Position numbers and translations under genes: made by a program
Notes under the pieces: generated by a model
What the model was told of the DNA's origin: nothing
The model's database searches: none
Seen by the model: only the letters and a program-made list of their open reading frames with translations
In this document: piece by piece, positions 1-7,871 of the stretch
Numbering within the stretch: the first letter of the stretch is position 1
How the letters are laid out: the number at the start of each line of letters is the position of its first letter
Assembly (NCBI GenBank): GCA_041751955.1
Contig: JBGSIB010000056.1
Location: 1 to 64,000 of the forward strand
Origin: UBA2040 sp041751955
GTDB taxonomy: Bacteria > Bacteroidota > Bacteroidia > Flavobacteriales_D > Crocinitomicaceae
Length of the DNA: 64,000 nt
Direction: 5' to 3'

Positions 1-139
1 CAAAGAGGGTATGTAGCCATGTTGGATCTATACACAAAACCGAACTCATCAATTTACGAACCGCCGTATACGAGAACCGTACGTACGGTGGTGTGAGAGG
101 CGCACTCCGCTCAATTTTGGGCGGAGCCGTCTACTCGAT
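1..139 (+). mobile_element. Group II intron, 3' end (domain IV tail, domains V and VI)
   Basis: Only the tail of a self-splicing retroelement is inside the window. Domain V lies at about 58-93: the arm 60-68 (ACCGCCGTA) pairs with TACGGTGGT at 84-92 around an inner loop, and CGC stands where the catalytic triad is expected. Domain VI follows: 8 bp stem at 105-112/119-126 with an AT-rich loop, closed by the outer helix GAGAGGCG/CGTCTACTC, which leaves A133 bulged as the probable branch-point adenosine. The intron should end at CGAT, 139 or 140. The stretch 1-56 resembles the usual tail between the maturase ORF and domain V. The reverse transcriptase/maturase must lie left of the window. Family recognition is from memory of bacterial introns ending in CTACTCGAT. 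Confidence 0.85.
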
Positions 140-152
140 TACCTGATGTTTT
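139..152. repeat. Left copy of inverted repeat flanking the RM genes
   Basis: TTACCTGATGTTTT here is matched in inverted orientation by AAAATATCAGGTAA at 2296-2309, 13 of 14 bases. The pair brackets the methyltransferase and endonuclease genes exactly and starts at the intron 3' splice junction. It may mark the ends of a transferred segment; chance cannot be excluded at this length. Confidence 0.4.
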
Positions 153-231
153 TTTTCTTTTCTATTGCGCTTGGTTATTCCGTTTTTTCTTTTAAATTTG
201 TAACCATTGTGTAAGGTTAAATAATTTGGTT

Positions 232-1470
232 ATGAATGAATATATGACACTTTCAGAAACTTCTGAATATATTGGTAAAAGTAAGGAAACTTTGAGACGT
301 TGGGATAAAGAAGGTAAATTATCTGCGGTTCGTGAGCCAATGAGTAATTATAGAGTTTATAGAAAAACCGATGTAGATACTTTATTTGCAGATTTTTTGG
401 ATGAAAAAATTCAAGAAACAATTTCAAATTATGTTGAACCACAAAATGAATACACTGTTTTAGAGCTTTTTGCTGGAGCTGGCGGTTTAGCTATTGGAAT
501 GGAGAAGGCGGGTTTAAAATGCGTAGCTTTAAATGAAATTGATAAATGGGCTTGCAAAACTTTAAGAAAAAATAGACCAAATTGGAATGTTTTAGAAGGT
601 GACATAAAATCTTTTAGCTTTGTGGATTATGAAAACAAAGTTGATATTGTTACTGGTGGATTTCCTTGTCAAGCATTTAGTTATGCTGGAAAAAAATTAG
701 GTTTAGCAGATGCAAGAGGAACTTTATTTTATGAATTTGCTAGAGCTGTAAAAGAAGTAAATCCTCCAATTTGTATTGGTGAAAATGTTCGTGGTTTGTT
801 AAGTCACGAAAATGGTGAAACATTAAAAGGAATGATTTCTATTTTAGATGAAATAGGTTATAATGTTGTTCCTGTACAAGTTCTAAAAGCAATTAATTTT
901 AATGTTCCTCAAAAAAGAGAAAGATTAATTTTAGTTGGAATTAGAAAAGATATTGATTTAAAATACGAATATCCAAAACCTTACAAGAAAATTTATAATC
1001 TAAAAGATGCTTTGAAAAAAGGAGATTTGTTTGATTGTGATGTTCCAAAATCAGATGGTTCGAAATATCCAAAAAGCAAAGTAGATGTTTTAGATTTAGT
1101 TCCACCAAAAGGGTATTGGAGAGATTTACCTTTAGAAATTCAAAAAGAATTTATGGGAGGAAGTTTTCATCTTGGTGGTGGGAAAACAGGAATTGCAAGA
1201 AGAATAGGGTGGGATGAACCTTGTTTAACTTTAACTTGTAGTCCTGCACAAAAACAAACGGAAAGATGTCATCCCGAAGAAACTCGACCGTTTACGGTTC
1301 GTGAATATGCTAGAATACAAACTTTTCCTGATGAGTGGAAATTTGAAGGTTCAATTGCGCAACAATACAAACAAATTGGAAATGCAGTTCCTGTTAATTT
1401 AGGGAAAGAAGTTGGTTATTCTATAATTAAGTTTTTAAACAGTTATTATAATTTGTCAAAACCTAAATAG
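232..1470 (+). CDS. DNA (cytosine-5) methyltransferase with N-terminal MerR-like HTH
   Basis: Methylates C5 of cytosine in a type II restriction-modification system. Residues 1-45 form a MerR/excisionase-type helix-turn-helix (SETSEYIGKSKETLRRWDKEG). The catalytic part has motif I (ELFAGAGGLAIGMEKAG), motif IV with the nucleophile Cys near residue 146 (GGFPCQAFS), motif VI (ENVRG), motif VIII (QKRERL), and motifs IX-X at the end (REYARIQTFPDEW, QIGNAVPV). Length, about 412 residues, is normal. ATG 232 is preferred to the TTG six bases upstream. It converges with the endonuclease gene, overlapping it by 25 bp. The gene is visibly more AT-rich than the rest of the window, which suggests horizontal acquisition. 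Target GGNCC or GGWCC is inferred only from the partner enzyme. Confidence 0.93.
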   Translation: MNEYMTLSETSEYIGKSKETLRRWDKEGKLSAVREPMSNYRVYRKTDVDTLFADFLDEKIQETISNYVEPQNEYTVLELFAGAGGLAIGMEKAGLKCVALNEIDKWACKTLRKNRPNWNVLEGDIKSFSFVDYENKVDIVTGGFPCQAFSYAGKKLGLADARGTLFYEFARAVKEVNPPICIGENVRGLLSHENGETLKGMISILDEIGYNVVPVQVLKAINFNVPQKRERLILVGIRKDIDLKYEYPKPYKKIYNLKDALKKGDLFDCDVPKSDGSKYPKSKVDVLDLVPPKGYWRDLPLEIQKEFMGGSFHLGGGKTGIARRIGWDEPCLTLTCSPAQKQTERCHPEETRPFTVREYARIQTFPDEWKFEGSIAQQYKQIGNAVPVNLGKEVGYSIIKFLNSYYNLSKPK

Positions 1471-2210
1471 TAACTGTAATTCTCAAAAGTTATTTGGTCT
1501 AAAATTGTTCTTTTTGAAGTTTTAGTTTCCATTTTTAGTTCGTCTAATGCAGAATTTTCTTTTGCCAAATCACTTTTTTCAATTGAATTTAAGTAGTCGC
1601 TTACTGCAATAGGAAGATTTTTGTAAAGTTGAAAAAGTGCATTTTGTTTACCTGAAAGTAAAGCGTAAAATTGGTCGCCTGATATTTTGTAAACTCTACT
1701 GTGACTATATTCTTTGCCGTTAATTTCTCCTTTCCAAAGTTCACAAAAACTACTTTTTGCTAAAATCTGAACCCAATAACATTTAGATCTTTTATAAGTG
1801 TCAGCATATCTTGATAGCTTTTGGAAAAGAGCTTCAGCAGAACTACTGTTCATTGTATTATGTTTGTTTTTTATTTCGGCAAATAAAGTATCATCCTCGG
1901 CTTTTATATCGAAACCGCTTAAATTACCAATTTCAAAACCATTTATTCCACCTAATACTTGTTCGTGAAATGTTCCAATAGAATTGTTTATTGATTTATC
2001 TATTTGTCTTAAGATTTCGGCTTGAATTAAACTTTCTTCATCTATTTCGTTGAATTTTGAATCAAAAGTTAGTTTAATAGTATCAACTTTATTGCTATGA
2101 AAATTCTTTTTAGTAACATTATTTTTAGCTTTTATGTATGCTTTATGAAGATTTGCTACGCAATCTAAAAAGTGTTCATCCGAAATAAAATCTACATACT
2201 TATTTTTCAT
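1446..2210 (-). CDS. Type II restriction endonuclease, Eco47II/Sau96I-like
   Basis: Predicted endonuclease of the pair with the adjacent methyltransferase. The central block, roughly residues 85-135, reads GTFHEQVLGGINGFE...GFDIKAEDDTLFAEIKNKHNTMNSSSAEALFQKL. This fits the Eco47II/Sau96I family (PF09553), in which the D...EIKNK segment is a PD-(D/E)xK-type active site. At 254 residues the length is normal and the frame is intact, so it is probably active. It is convergent with the methyltransferase and overlaps it tail to tail, so expression of the two is independent. Base composition is as AT-rich as the methyltransferase. Family members cut GGNCC; applying that to this enzyme is inference. 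GGACC occurs near 2320 and 2425, which would need methylation. Confidence 0.85.
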   Translation of the reverse strand: MKNKYVDFISDEHFLDCVANLHKAYIKAKNNVTKKNFHSNKVDTIKLTFDSKFNEIDEESLIQAEILRQIDKSINNSIGTFHEQVLGGINGFEIGNLSGFDIKAEDDTLFAEIKNKHNTMNSSSAEALFQKLSRYADTYKRSKCYWVQILAKSSFCELWKGEINGKEYSHSRVYKISGDQFYALLSGKQNALFQLYKNLPIAVSDYLNSIEKSDLAKENSALDELKMETKTSKRTILDQITFENYSYYLGFDKL

Positions 2211-2295
2211 AATTTTTTTGAAATTGATTTTCGTCTGGTAAATTATGAATTTAATTCGATTTTTTCAAAAGTTCTAATTTATGCGATTTTTCGGT

Positions 2296-2309
2296 AAAAT
2301 ATCAGGTAA
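2296..2309. repeat. Right copy of inverted repeat flanking the RM genes
   Basis: AAAATATCAGGTAA, the inverted partner of 139-152 with one mismatch. It lies about 86 bp upstream of the endonuclease start, so it could also be an operator in that gene's promoter region. Confidence 0.4.
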
Positions 2310-2327
2310 CTTACTTATAGGACCCAT

Positions 2328-2598
2328 TTTATGAGACTTATACAACAAACCAGCAGTGTAAAGGTCTTGTTTTATGGGGTATTATATTTCTTGGAAATGT
2401 ACTCAAAAATCACAAACCATCAAAAAGGACCTTTTATTCGCCAAACACTCTTGCCACTCACAGGATTATACATTTAGCTAGTTTGCTTTTGAGCATCCCA
2501 CATACTCATGGCCACAGAATAGACCCAAATAATTCCTGTATGCAGCGCAATGCTGTTTTTTTTCAAGAAAATCGTCCGCGATTATAAGTCTCCATAAA
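2328..2598. repeat. Candidate small inverted-repeat element (MITE or gene remnant) in the 2211-2692 gap
   Basis: The 480 bp between the endonuclease and the CotH gene holds no convincing gene. TTTATGAGACTTATA at 2328-2342 faces TATAAGTCTCCATAAA at 2583-2598: a 10 bp perfect core (GAGACTTATA) extended by five more bases with one indel. Between them are short open frames on both strands: a 48-codon plus-strand frame from ATG 2331 to TAG 2477, and a minus-strand frame ending at TAA 2474-2476 that reads IALHTGIIWVYSVAMSMW near its end. Either may be the remnant of a decayed gene. The remainder, 2599-2692, should contain the CotH promoter, but I see no clear consensus. Confidence 0.35.
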
Positions 2599-2692
2599 CG
2601 CAAAATCAACTTTTTGATCAACTCGAGAAGGAATCCTAAGGCAACGTCGTCTTAATCTTAAGTTAACATGTATTTAATAGTAATTTAGCACG

Positions 2693-4960
2693 ATGAACCC
2701 AATAAAAAACACCTTCCTCTTTGTTCTTATGTCTCTGTCTTTCAGCTTTCTGAGCGCGCAAGATTTTTATGATGAAGGCACAATTCAAACCATAGAAATC
2801 ACTTTTGCGCAAAGCAATTGGGACCAACTTTTAGATGCTGCCTACCTAACGGATGATTATGTGATGGCAACCAGCGTTGTTATAAACGGAACGTTTTTCG
2901 ATAGTGTTGGCGTGAAATTCAAAGGAAACAGCACCTATATCGCCAACCAAACGAAAAATCCATTTCACATCGAATTGGACACTTACAAAAATCAAGATTA
3001 TCAAGGGTACAAAGACATCAAATTGAGCAATGTAAAAAACGATCCTTCATTTGTTCGTGAAGTTTTGTCCTATAAAATTGGTCGACAATACATGGATGCG
3101 CCCAAATCCAATTATGCGAATGTCAAAGTAAACGGTGTTTTGATTGGTTTGTACTCCAATTCAGAGGCGGTGTCCAAAGTCTTTCTCAAAAGTCATTTCG
3201 ATAGCAAAAACAACACTTTCGTCAAATGTAATCCACCAGCTGGCGCGGGTCCTGGGGCGACCAACTTACCAAGATTGACGTATTTAGGAACAGACAGTGC
3301 AAATTATTATACGGCGTATGAATTGAATTCAACCTATGGATGGAATGAATTGATCAATTTATGCGATACCTTGAACAACAGTACTGCCATCGTTTCAGAC
3401 ATTTTGGATGTTGATCGTGCACTTTGGATGCTGGCTTTCGATAATGTTCTGGTGAATTTGGATAGTTATATTGGCGCATTTGCCCAAAACTACTATTTAT
3501 ACCGCGATGATTTCGATCGTTTTATCCCCATCATTTGGGACATGAACGAGTCATTTGGGAAATTTTCAGCAACGGGAACGGGATCTTTAAGTACGACAAC
3601 TCAAAAACAACAAATGGATCATTTATTGAATATTTCAGCTGCGAATTATCCATTGGTTTCAAAGTTGCTGAGCAACCCGATGTACAAGAGAATGTATCTC
3701 GCTCACGTCAAAACGATATTGCTGGAAAATTTCGACAACAATTCCTATTTCACTTCAGCTCAAGTTCTTCAATCTACAATTGATGCAGCCGTGCAAGCCG
3801 ATCCAAACAAGTTTTATACCTACGCCAATTTCACATCGAACTTAACGACGGATATCGCCGGAAGTCCAGGTCCAGGTGGAGGCTCAACTCCAGGCATTTC
3901 CAACCTGATGAATGGCCGTTCAACTTATTTATTGGCACAAAGTGATTTTACACAAACGGAACCGACGATTAGTAACATTTTAGTGTCTAACAATGCGCCT
4001 GTACTCAACGATGTCATTTCGTTTACGGCAGATGTAAGCAATGGTCCAACCGTTTTCTTCGGTTATCGAACCGTGAATTATGCACCTTTTCAAAGAATTC
4101 AAATGTACGACGACGGTGCCCACAACGACGGTGCAGCAGGCGATGGTAAATTCGGTGTTGATGCCACGATGTCAACGAACTTTTTTCAATACTACATCTA
4201 TGCAGAAAATTCGGGAATTGGAAAATTTTCGCCTGTGCGTGCTGAGCATGAGTATTATACCATTGAATTGGGAACCATTCCGGCAGGAGATATAGTAATC
4301 AATGAGCTTTTGGCATCCAACGGCACAACGCAGGCTGACCAAGATGGAGAATTCGACGATTGGATTGAATTGTACAACAATACAAACGCTTCTATCAATC
4401 TTTCAAACTATTATTTAACGGATGATGCGACGAATCCAAACCAGTGGGCTTTTCCTTCGGGAACCGCAATCACAGCCAACGGATACTTGATAGTTTGGGC
4501 AGACAATGATACCATGCAAACTGGATTGCACGCCAATTTTAAACTCTCTACCTCGGGCGAAACTTTGTATTTATTCGATGGAAGTTCAATTGTGGACCAA
4601 GTCAATTTTTCAGCGCAAACCATAGATATATCTTTCGGTAGATATGTAAACGGAACAGGGAATTTTATAGCCATGGTGCCTACATATTCAGTGCAAAACA
4701 GCAATTTATTGGGTATTGACGAAGTAGAGAAAGTGACGAACAATTTCATGCTTTATCCAAACCCCGCGAATAATTTCTTACGCATCAATTTTGGTTCTTT
4801 AGCAGATAGTGAAGCTTTGGTTGAAATCTTCAATTTTGAAGGGAGAATTGTTTTTTCTGAAAACAGAACAAGCAACCAAGTCATCGACCTCTCAGAATTC
4901 CAATCCGGTTTTTACTTGGTCCGTATTGGCGATTTTCAAGGAAAGTTAATCATCAAATAA
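2693..4960 (+). CDS. Secreted CotH-kinase-like protein with lamin-tail domain and T9SS tail
   Basis: Exported protein, 755 residues. Signal peptide at 1-22 (LSFSFLSAQ). A CotH-like domain spans about 25-350: VGVKFKGNSTY, KDIKLSNVKNDPSFVREVLSYKIG, then NYYLYRD and IIWDMNESFGKF. A lamin-tail domain (DIVINELLASNG, EFDDWIELYNN) covers about 540-660. The end (MLYPNPANNFLRINF...GFYLVRIG) is a type A T9SS sorting domain, so secretion across the outer membrane is expected. CotH family members phosphorylate secreted proteins; here the second Asp of the usual WDxD metal site reads Asn (WDMN, residues 282-285), so kinase activity is doubtful. It stands alone with no operon partner. A second CotH-like cargo lies at the right edge of the window. 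Confidence 0.88.
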   Translation: MNPIKNTFLFVLMSLSFSFLSAQDFYDEGTIQTIEITFAQSNWDQLLDAAYLTDDYVMATSVVINGTFFDSVGVKFKGNSTYIANQTKNPFHIELDTYKNQDYQGYKDIKLSNVKNDPSFVREVLSYKIGRQYMDAPKSNYANVKVNGVLIGLYSNSEAVSKVFLKSHFDSKNNTFVKCNPPAGAGPGATNLPRLTYLGTDSANYYTAYELNSTYGWNELINLCDTLNNSTAIVSDILDVDRALWMLAFDNVLVNLDSYIGAFAQNYYLYRDDFDRFIPIIWDMNESFGKFSATGTGSLSTTTQKQQMDHLLNISAANYPLVSKLLSNPMYKRMYLAHVKTILLENFDNNSYFTSAQVLQSTIDAAVQADPNKFYTYANFTSNLTTDIAGSPGPGGGSTPGISNLMNGRSTYLLAQSDFTQTEPTISNILVSNNAPVLNDVISFTADVSNGPTVFFGYRTVNYAPFQRIQMYDDGAHNDGAAGDGKFGVDATMSTNFFQYYIYAENSGIGKFSPVRAEHEYYTIELGTIPAGDIVINELLASNGTTQADQDGEFDDWIELYNNTNASINLSNYYLTDDATNPNQWAFPSGTAITANGYLIVWADNDTMQTGLHANFKLSTSGETLYLFDGSSIVDQVNFSAQTIDISFGRYVNGTGNFIAMVPTYSVQNSNLLGIDEVEKVTNNFMLYPNPANNFLRINFGSLADSEALVEIFNFEGRIVFSENRTSNQVIDLSEFQSGFYLVRIGDFQGKLIIK

Positions 4961-4995
4961 ACAATCCGCAATCCGCAATCCGCCAATCCGCAATT
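4961..4995. repeat. Short tandem repeat (CAATCCGC, about 4 copies)
   Basis: Four near-identical 8-mers, the last offset by one base, lie in the 37 bp between the convergent CotH and marC genes. No terminator hairpin is visible here. Confidence 0.6.
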
Positions 4996-4997
4996 AA

Positions 4998-5594
4998 TTA
5001 AACCCCATTAAACAAACCAGGAATATTTGAAGTAAACAACTTCACTGCGATTGCCAAAAGAATAATTCCAAATACTTTTTTCAAGATAGCAATTCCACCA
5101 TCGCCGAGTATTTTCTCTATTCGTCTAGTCGATTTTAGTACCAGAAAAACGATCACAATGTTGATTAAAATCGCAATCACAATATTGATGGTCGCGAATT
5201 CCGCTCTCAAGGAAATAATCGATGTCATAGTTCCTGCACCTGCAATAATCGGAAACGCTAGCGGCACGATACTCGCCACTTTACCCGTTGGACTATCGCG
5301 AAACAATTGAACACCCAAAATCATTTCCAAGGCCATGGCAAAAAGAATAATCGAACCAGCAACGGCAAAACTTCCGATGTCTACTCCAAACAAAGCCAAA
5401 ATATTTTCACCAAGAATTAGGAAACCAATCATAATGCCCAGCGAAACTAAACTTGCTCGCATTTCATGAAGGTCACCTGAGGACTGTTTCAACTTTAGGA
5501 TGATAGGAATAGAACCTAAAATATCAATCACGGCGAAAAGTACCATGGCTGCTTTGAAAATTTCATTCCACGAAAAATCAGTGAAAAACTCCAT
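4998..5594 (-). CDS. MarC family integral membrane protein
   Basis: Inner-membrane protein of the MarC/UPF0056 family, 198 residues with about six hydrophobic segments. Typical stretches are LFAVIDILGSIPIILKLK near the N-terminus, the middle block GSIILFAMALEMILG, and VPLAFPIIAGAGTMTSIISL, which is the family hallmark. The transported substrate is not established for the family, and the original multiple-antibiotic-resistance link was not upheld. It follows purN on the same strand with a gap of only 2 bp, so the two are probably co-transcribed. Confidence 0.88.
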   Translation of the reverse strand: MEFFTDFSWNEIFKAAMVLFAVIDILGSIPIILKLKQSSGDLHEMRASLVSLGIMIGFLILGENILALFGVDIGSFAVAGSIILFAMALEMILGVQLFRDSPTGKVASIVPLAFPIIAGAGTMTSIISLRAEFATINIVIAILINIVIVFLVLKSTRRIEKILGDGGIAILKKVFGIILLAIAVKLFTSNIPGLFNGV

Positions 5595-5596
5595 AA

Positions 5597-6172
5597 TTAT
5601 AGGGATAAAATATATTTTTCGACTATGCTTGGAAAATAAGCCGCTTCAAGCTGTTTAACTTTTAGGGCAATTTGTTCCGGCGTATCTGTGCTTTCGATTG
5701 CCGTATAAATTTGCGCAATTTTTTGACCGTTGTCGTAGTTTTCATCTACAAGGTGAATGGTAATTCCTGTTTCTTTTTCACCAGCTTCAGCAACCGCTGT
5801 ATGCACATGAATTCCGTACATACCTGCACCTCCGTATTTAGGCAACAAAGAGGGGTGAATATTAAGGATAGATTTAGGGTATTCGTGAACCAGTTCGTCT
5901 GGAATTTTTCTTAAATAGCCTGCTAAAACAATAAAATCTATACCTTGATTTTGACAAATATCTACCAAGCGTTTTCCTTCACTCATCTCTTGATTGCTCA
6001 AAACGAAGACGTCAAAACCTAAATCCTCGCAGGATTTGACAACGGGAGCATCTTTTTTATTGCTCAAAATAATTCCCACTTCTAAATGAGAATGATTTGA
6101 AAAAAAATTGATTAAATTTAGAGCATTACTTCCTGAACCTGAGGCGAAAATTGCGATACGTTTTTTAATCAT
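5597..6172 (-). CDS. purN: Phosphoribosylglycinamide formyltransferase
   Basis: Transfers a formyl group from 10-formyl-THF to GAR, the third step of purine synthesis. Starting at ATG 6172 the protein (191 residues) begins MIKKRIAIFASGSGSNALNL, the normal family N-terminus; the frame stays open 26 codons upstream but that part has no family similarity and overlaps the promoter. Landmarks: SNKKDAPV, LAGYLRKIP, the catalytic block ILNIHPSLLPKYGGAGMYG with Asn and His, and later TGITIHLVDENYDNG containing the active-site Asp. It lies directly upstream of marC. A TACCTTTG promoter core sits 5 bases before the ATG, so the mRNA may be leaderless. Confidence 0.94.
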   Translation of the reverse strand: MIKKRIAIFASGSGSNALNLINFFSNHSHLEVGIILSNKKDAPVVKSCEDLGFDVFVLSNQEMSEGKRLVDICQNQGIDFIVLAGYLRKIPDELVHEYPKSILNIHPSLLPKYGGAGMYGIHVHTAVAEAGEKETGITIHLVDENYDNGQKIAQIYTAIESTDTPEQIALKVKQLEAAYFPSIVEKYILSL

Positions 6173-6176
6173 GAGG

Positions 6177-6184
6177 CAAAGGTA
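6177..6184 (-). promoter_or_regulatory. Promoter -7 core for purN
   Basis: TACCTTTG on the minus strand matches the Bacteroidota -7 consensus TAnnTTTG. Its end is only 4-5 bases from the purN ATG, so transcription would begin at or next to the start codon. Confidence 0.5.
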
Positions 6185-6349
6185 AAAAGTAATTCGAAGA
6201 GATGATGAAATAATTGAGTATATTCGGTGCTCGCAAGGGAGAAAAGACAAAATTAAAGAAGCACATAAGTGATTATTTAACGTATTTATTTTGTTTTTTA
6301 GTTATATGTTTTTTTCTTTGCAGGCTGAATTAATTTTAAAACAAAAACA

Positions 6350-6586
6350 ATGTCTGACATTAAAACAAGAGTAGTATCTATTATCGTAGATAAATTGGGA
6401 GTTGAAGAAAGCGAAGTAACGCAAGAAGCAAGCTTCACAAACGACCTAGGGGCTGACTCTCTAGATACAGTGGAATTGATTATGGAATTCGAAAAAGAAT
6501 TCAATATCGCTATTCCAGACGATCAAGCAGAGAACATCCAAACAGTAGGTGCTGCTGTATCTTACATCGAAGAGCACGCAAACTAA
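6350..6586 (+). CDS. acpP: Acyl carrier protein
   Basis: Carries growing acyl chains on a 4'-phosphopantetheine arm in type II fatty acid synthesis. It is 78 residues, acidic, with the attachment motif GADSLDTVEL and the modified Ser at residue 37. Full family length and architecture (four helices, helix II after DSL). It is the first gene of acpP-fabF-rnc, with 25 bp to fabF, a very conserved bacterial order. It is divergent from purN; the 177 bp between them is T-rich and should hold the promoter, but no unambiguous consensus is seen. Confidence 0.98.
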   Translation: MSDIKTRVVSIIVDKLGVEESEVTQEASFTNDLGADSLDTVELIMEFEKEFNIAIPDDQAENIQTVGAAVSYIEEHAN

Positions 6587-6611
6587 GAACATAAGATAAT
6601 CTTATATTTAT

Positions 6612-7865
6612 ATGGAGTTAAAACGAGTTGTTGTTACTGGCCTAGGTGCATTAACACCTATTGGGAACACACTTCCTGAATTTTGGGAAGCACTAATTAG
6701 TGGGAAACCTGGCGCGGCTAAAATTCAACAGTTTGATGCTTCATTGTTTAAAACACAATTTGCTTGTGAGGTCAAAAACTTCAATGTTGAAGATTTTATG
6801 GACCGAAAAGAAGCAAGAAAATTAGACCAATTTTCACAGTACGCCATAGTTTCAGCTTCTGAAGCTATGGCGGATTCTGGTCTGATGGAAAGTAATCCTG
6901 ATTTAGACTATATCGGAGTAATCTGGGGGTCGGGAATAGGTGGATTGAAAACTTTCCAAGATGAATCTCAAAATTTCTTTGCAGGAGATGGAACACCACG
7001 TTTCAATCCTTTCTTTATCCCGAAAATGATTTCGGATATCGCTGCAGGACACATTTCTATTAAATACGGACTTCGCGGTCCTAATTATGTGACGGTGTCA
7101 GCTTGTGCTTCGGCTACCAATGCGATTATCGACTCATTCAATCTTATTCGTTTAGGAAAAGCAAGTGCCATCGTAACGGGTGGGTCTGAAGCTGCGGTTA
7201 ACGAAATGGGAATGGGAGGTTTCAATGCATTAAAGGCGTTATCCACCAGAAATGATGATCCGGAAACGGCATCTCGTCCTTTCGATTTAGATCGCGATGG
7301 ATTTGTTTTGGGAGAAGGTGCAGGTGCTTTGATTCTTGAAGAATACGAGCATGCAAAGAAAAGAGGTGCAAAAATTTATGCCGAAGTTATTGGTGGTGGT
7401 ATGTCAGGTGATGCGTATCATATGACAGCTCCGCATCCTGATGGAATCGGTGCCCGAAATGTAATGCTTCGAGCACTTGAGGATGCAGAAATTCCGGCTA
7501 CAGCTGTTGACTATGTGAATGTTCACGGAACGTCAACTCCATTAGGTGATGTTGCAGAAGTTAAAGCGATTCAACAAGTTTTTGGTGATCACGCTTATAA
7601 CATCAACATTAGCTCTACAAAATCCATGACTGGACATTTGTTAGGAGCAGCAGGTGCTATCGAAGCAATTGCCTGCATCTTGGCTGTGAAGAACGATATC
7701 GTTCCTCCAACCATCAATCATTTTACCGACGATCCAGCCCTAGACAATAAACTAAACTTTACATTTGGTAAAGCACAAAAGCGCACAGTGAATGTGGCCA
7801 TTTCCAACACTTTTGGTTTTGGTGGACACAATACAAGTGTTATTGTCAAGAAATACGTTGGATAA
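6612..7865 (+). CDS. fabF: 3-oxoacyl-[acyl-carrier-protein] synthase II
   Basis: Condenses malonyl-ACP with acyl-ACP in the elongation step of fatty acid synthesis. At 417 residues it is a full-length KAS II. The catalytic triad is visible: Cys165 in VSACASATNAI, His305 in NVHGTSTPLGD and His342 in KSMTGHLLGAAGAIEA, with the C-terminal NTFGFGGHN loop. It sits between acpP and rnc with gaps of 25 and 6 bp, so the three genes form one transcription unit. KAS I is less likely because of the acpP linkage and overall sequence. Confidence 0.97.
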   Translation: MELKRVVVTGLGALTPIGNTLPEFWEALISGKPGAAKIQQFDASLFKTQFACEVKNFNVEDFMDRKEARKLDQFSQYAIVSASEAMADSGLMESNPDLDYIGVIWGSGIGGLKTFQDESQNFFAGDGTPRFNPFFIPKMISDIAAGHISIKYGLRGPNYVTVSACASATNAIIDSFNLIRLGKASAIVTGGSEAAVNEMGMGGFNALKALSTRNDDPETASRPFDLDRDGFVLGEGAGALILEEYEHAKKRGAKIYAEVIGGGMSGDAYHMTAPHPDGIGARNVMLRALEDAEIPATAVDYVNVHGTSTPLGDVAEVKAIQQVFGDHAYNINISSTKSMTGHLLGAAGAIEAIACILAVKNDIVPPTINHFTDDPALDNKLNFTFGKAQKRTVNVAISNTFGFGGHNTSVIVKKYVG

Positions 7866-7871
7866 AAAGGT

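Noticed and set aside
4961..4995. CAATCCGC run as CRISPR-like array
   Set aside because: Units are contiguous 8-mers without spacers.
6173..6250. Upstream extension of purN
   Set aside because: No similarity to the family and it overlaps the promoter core.
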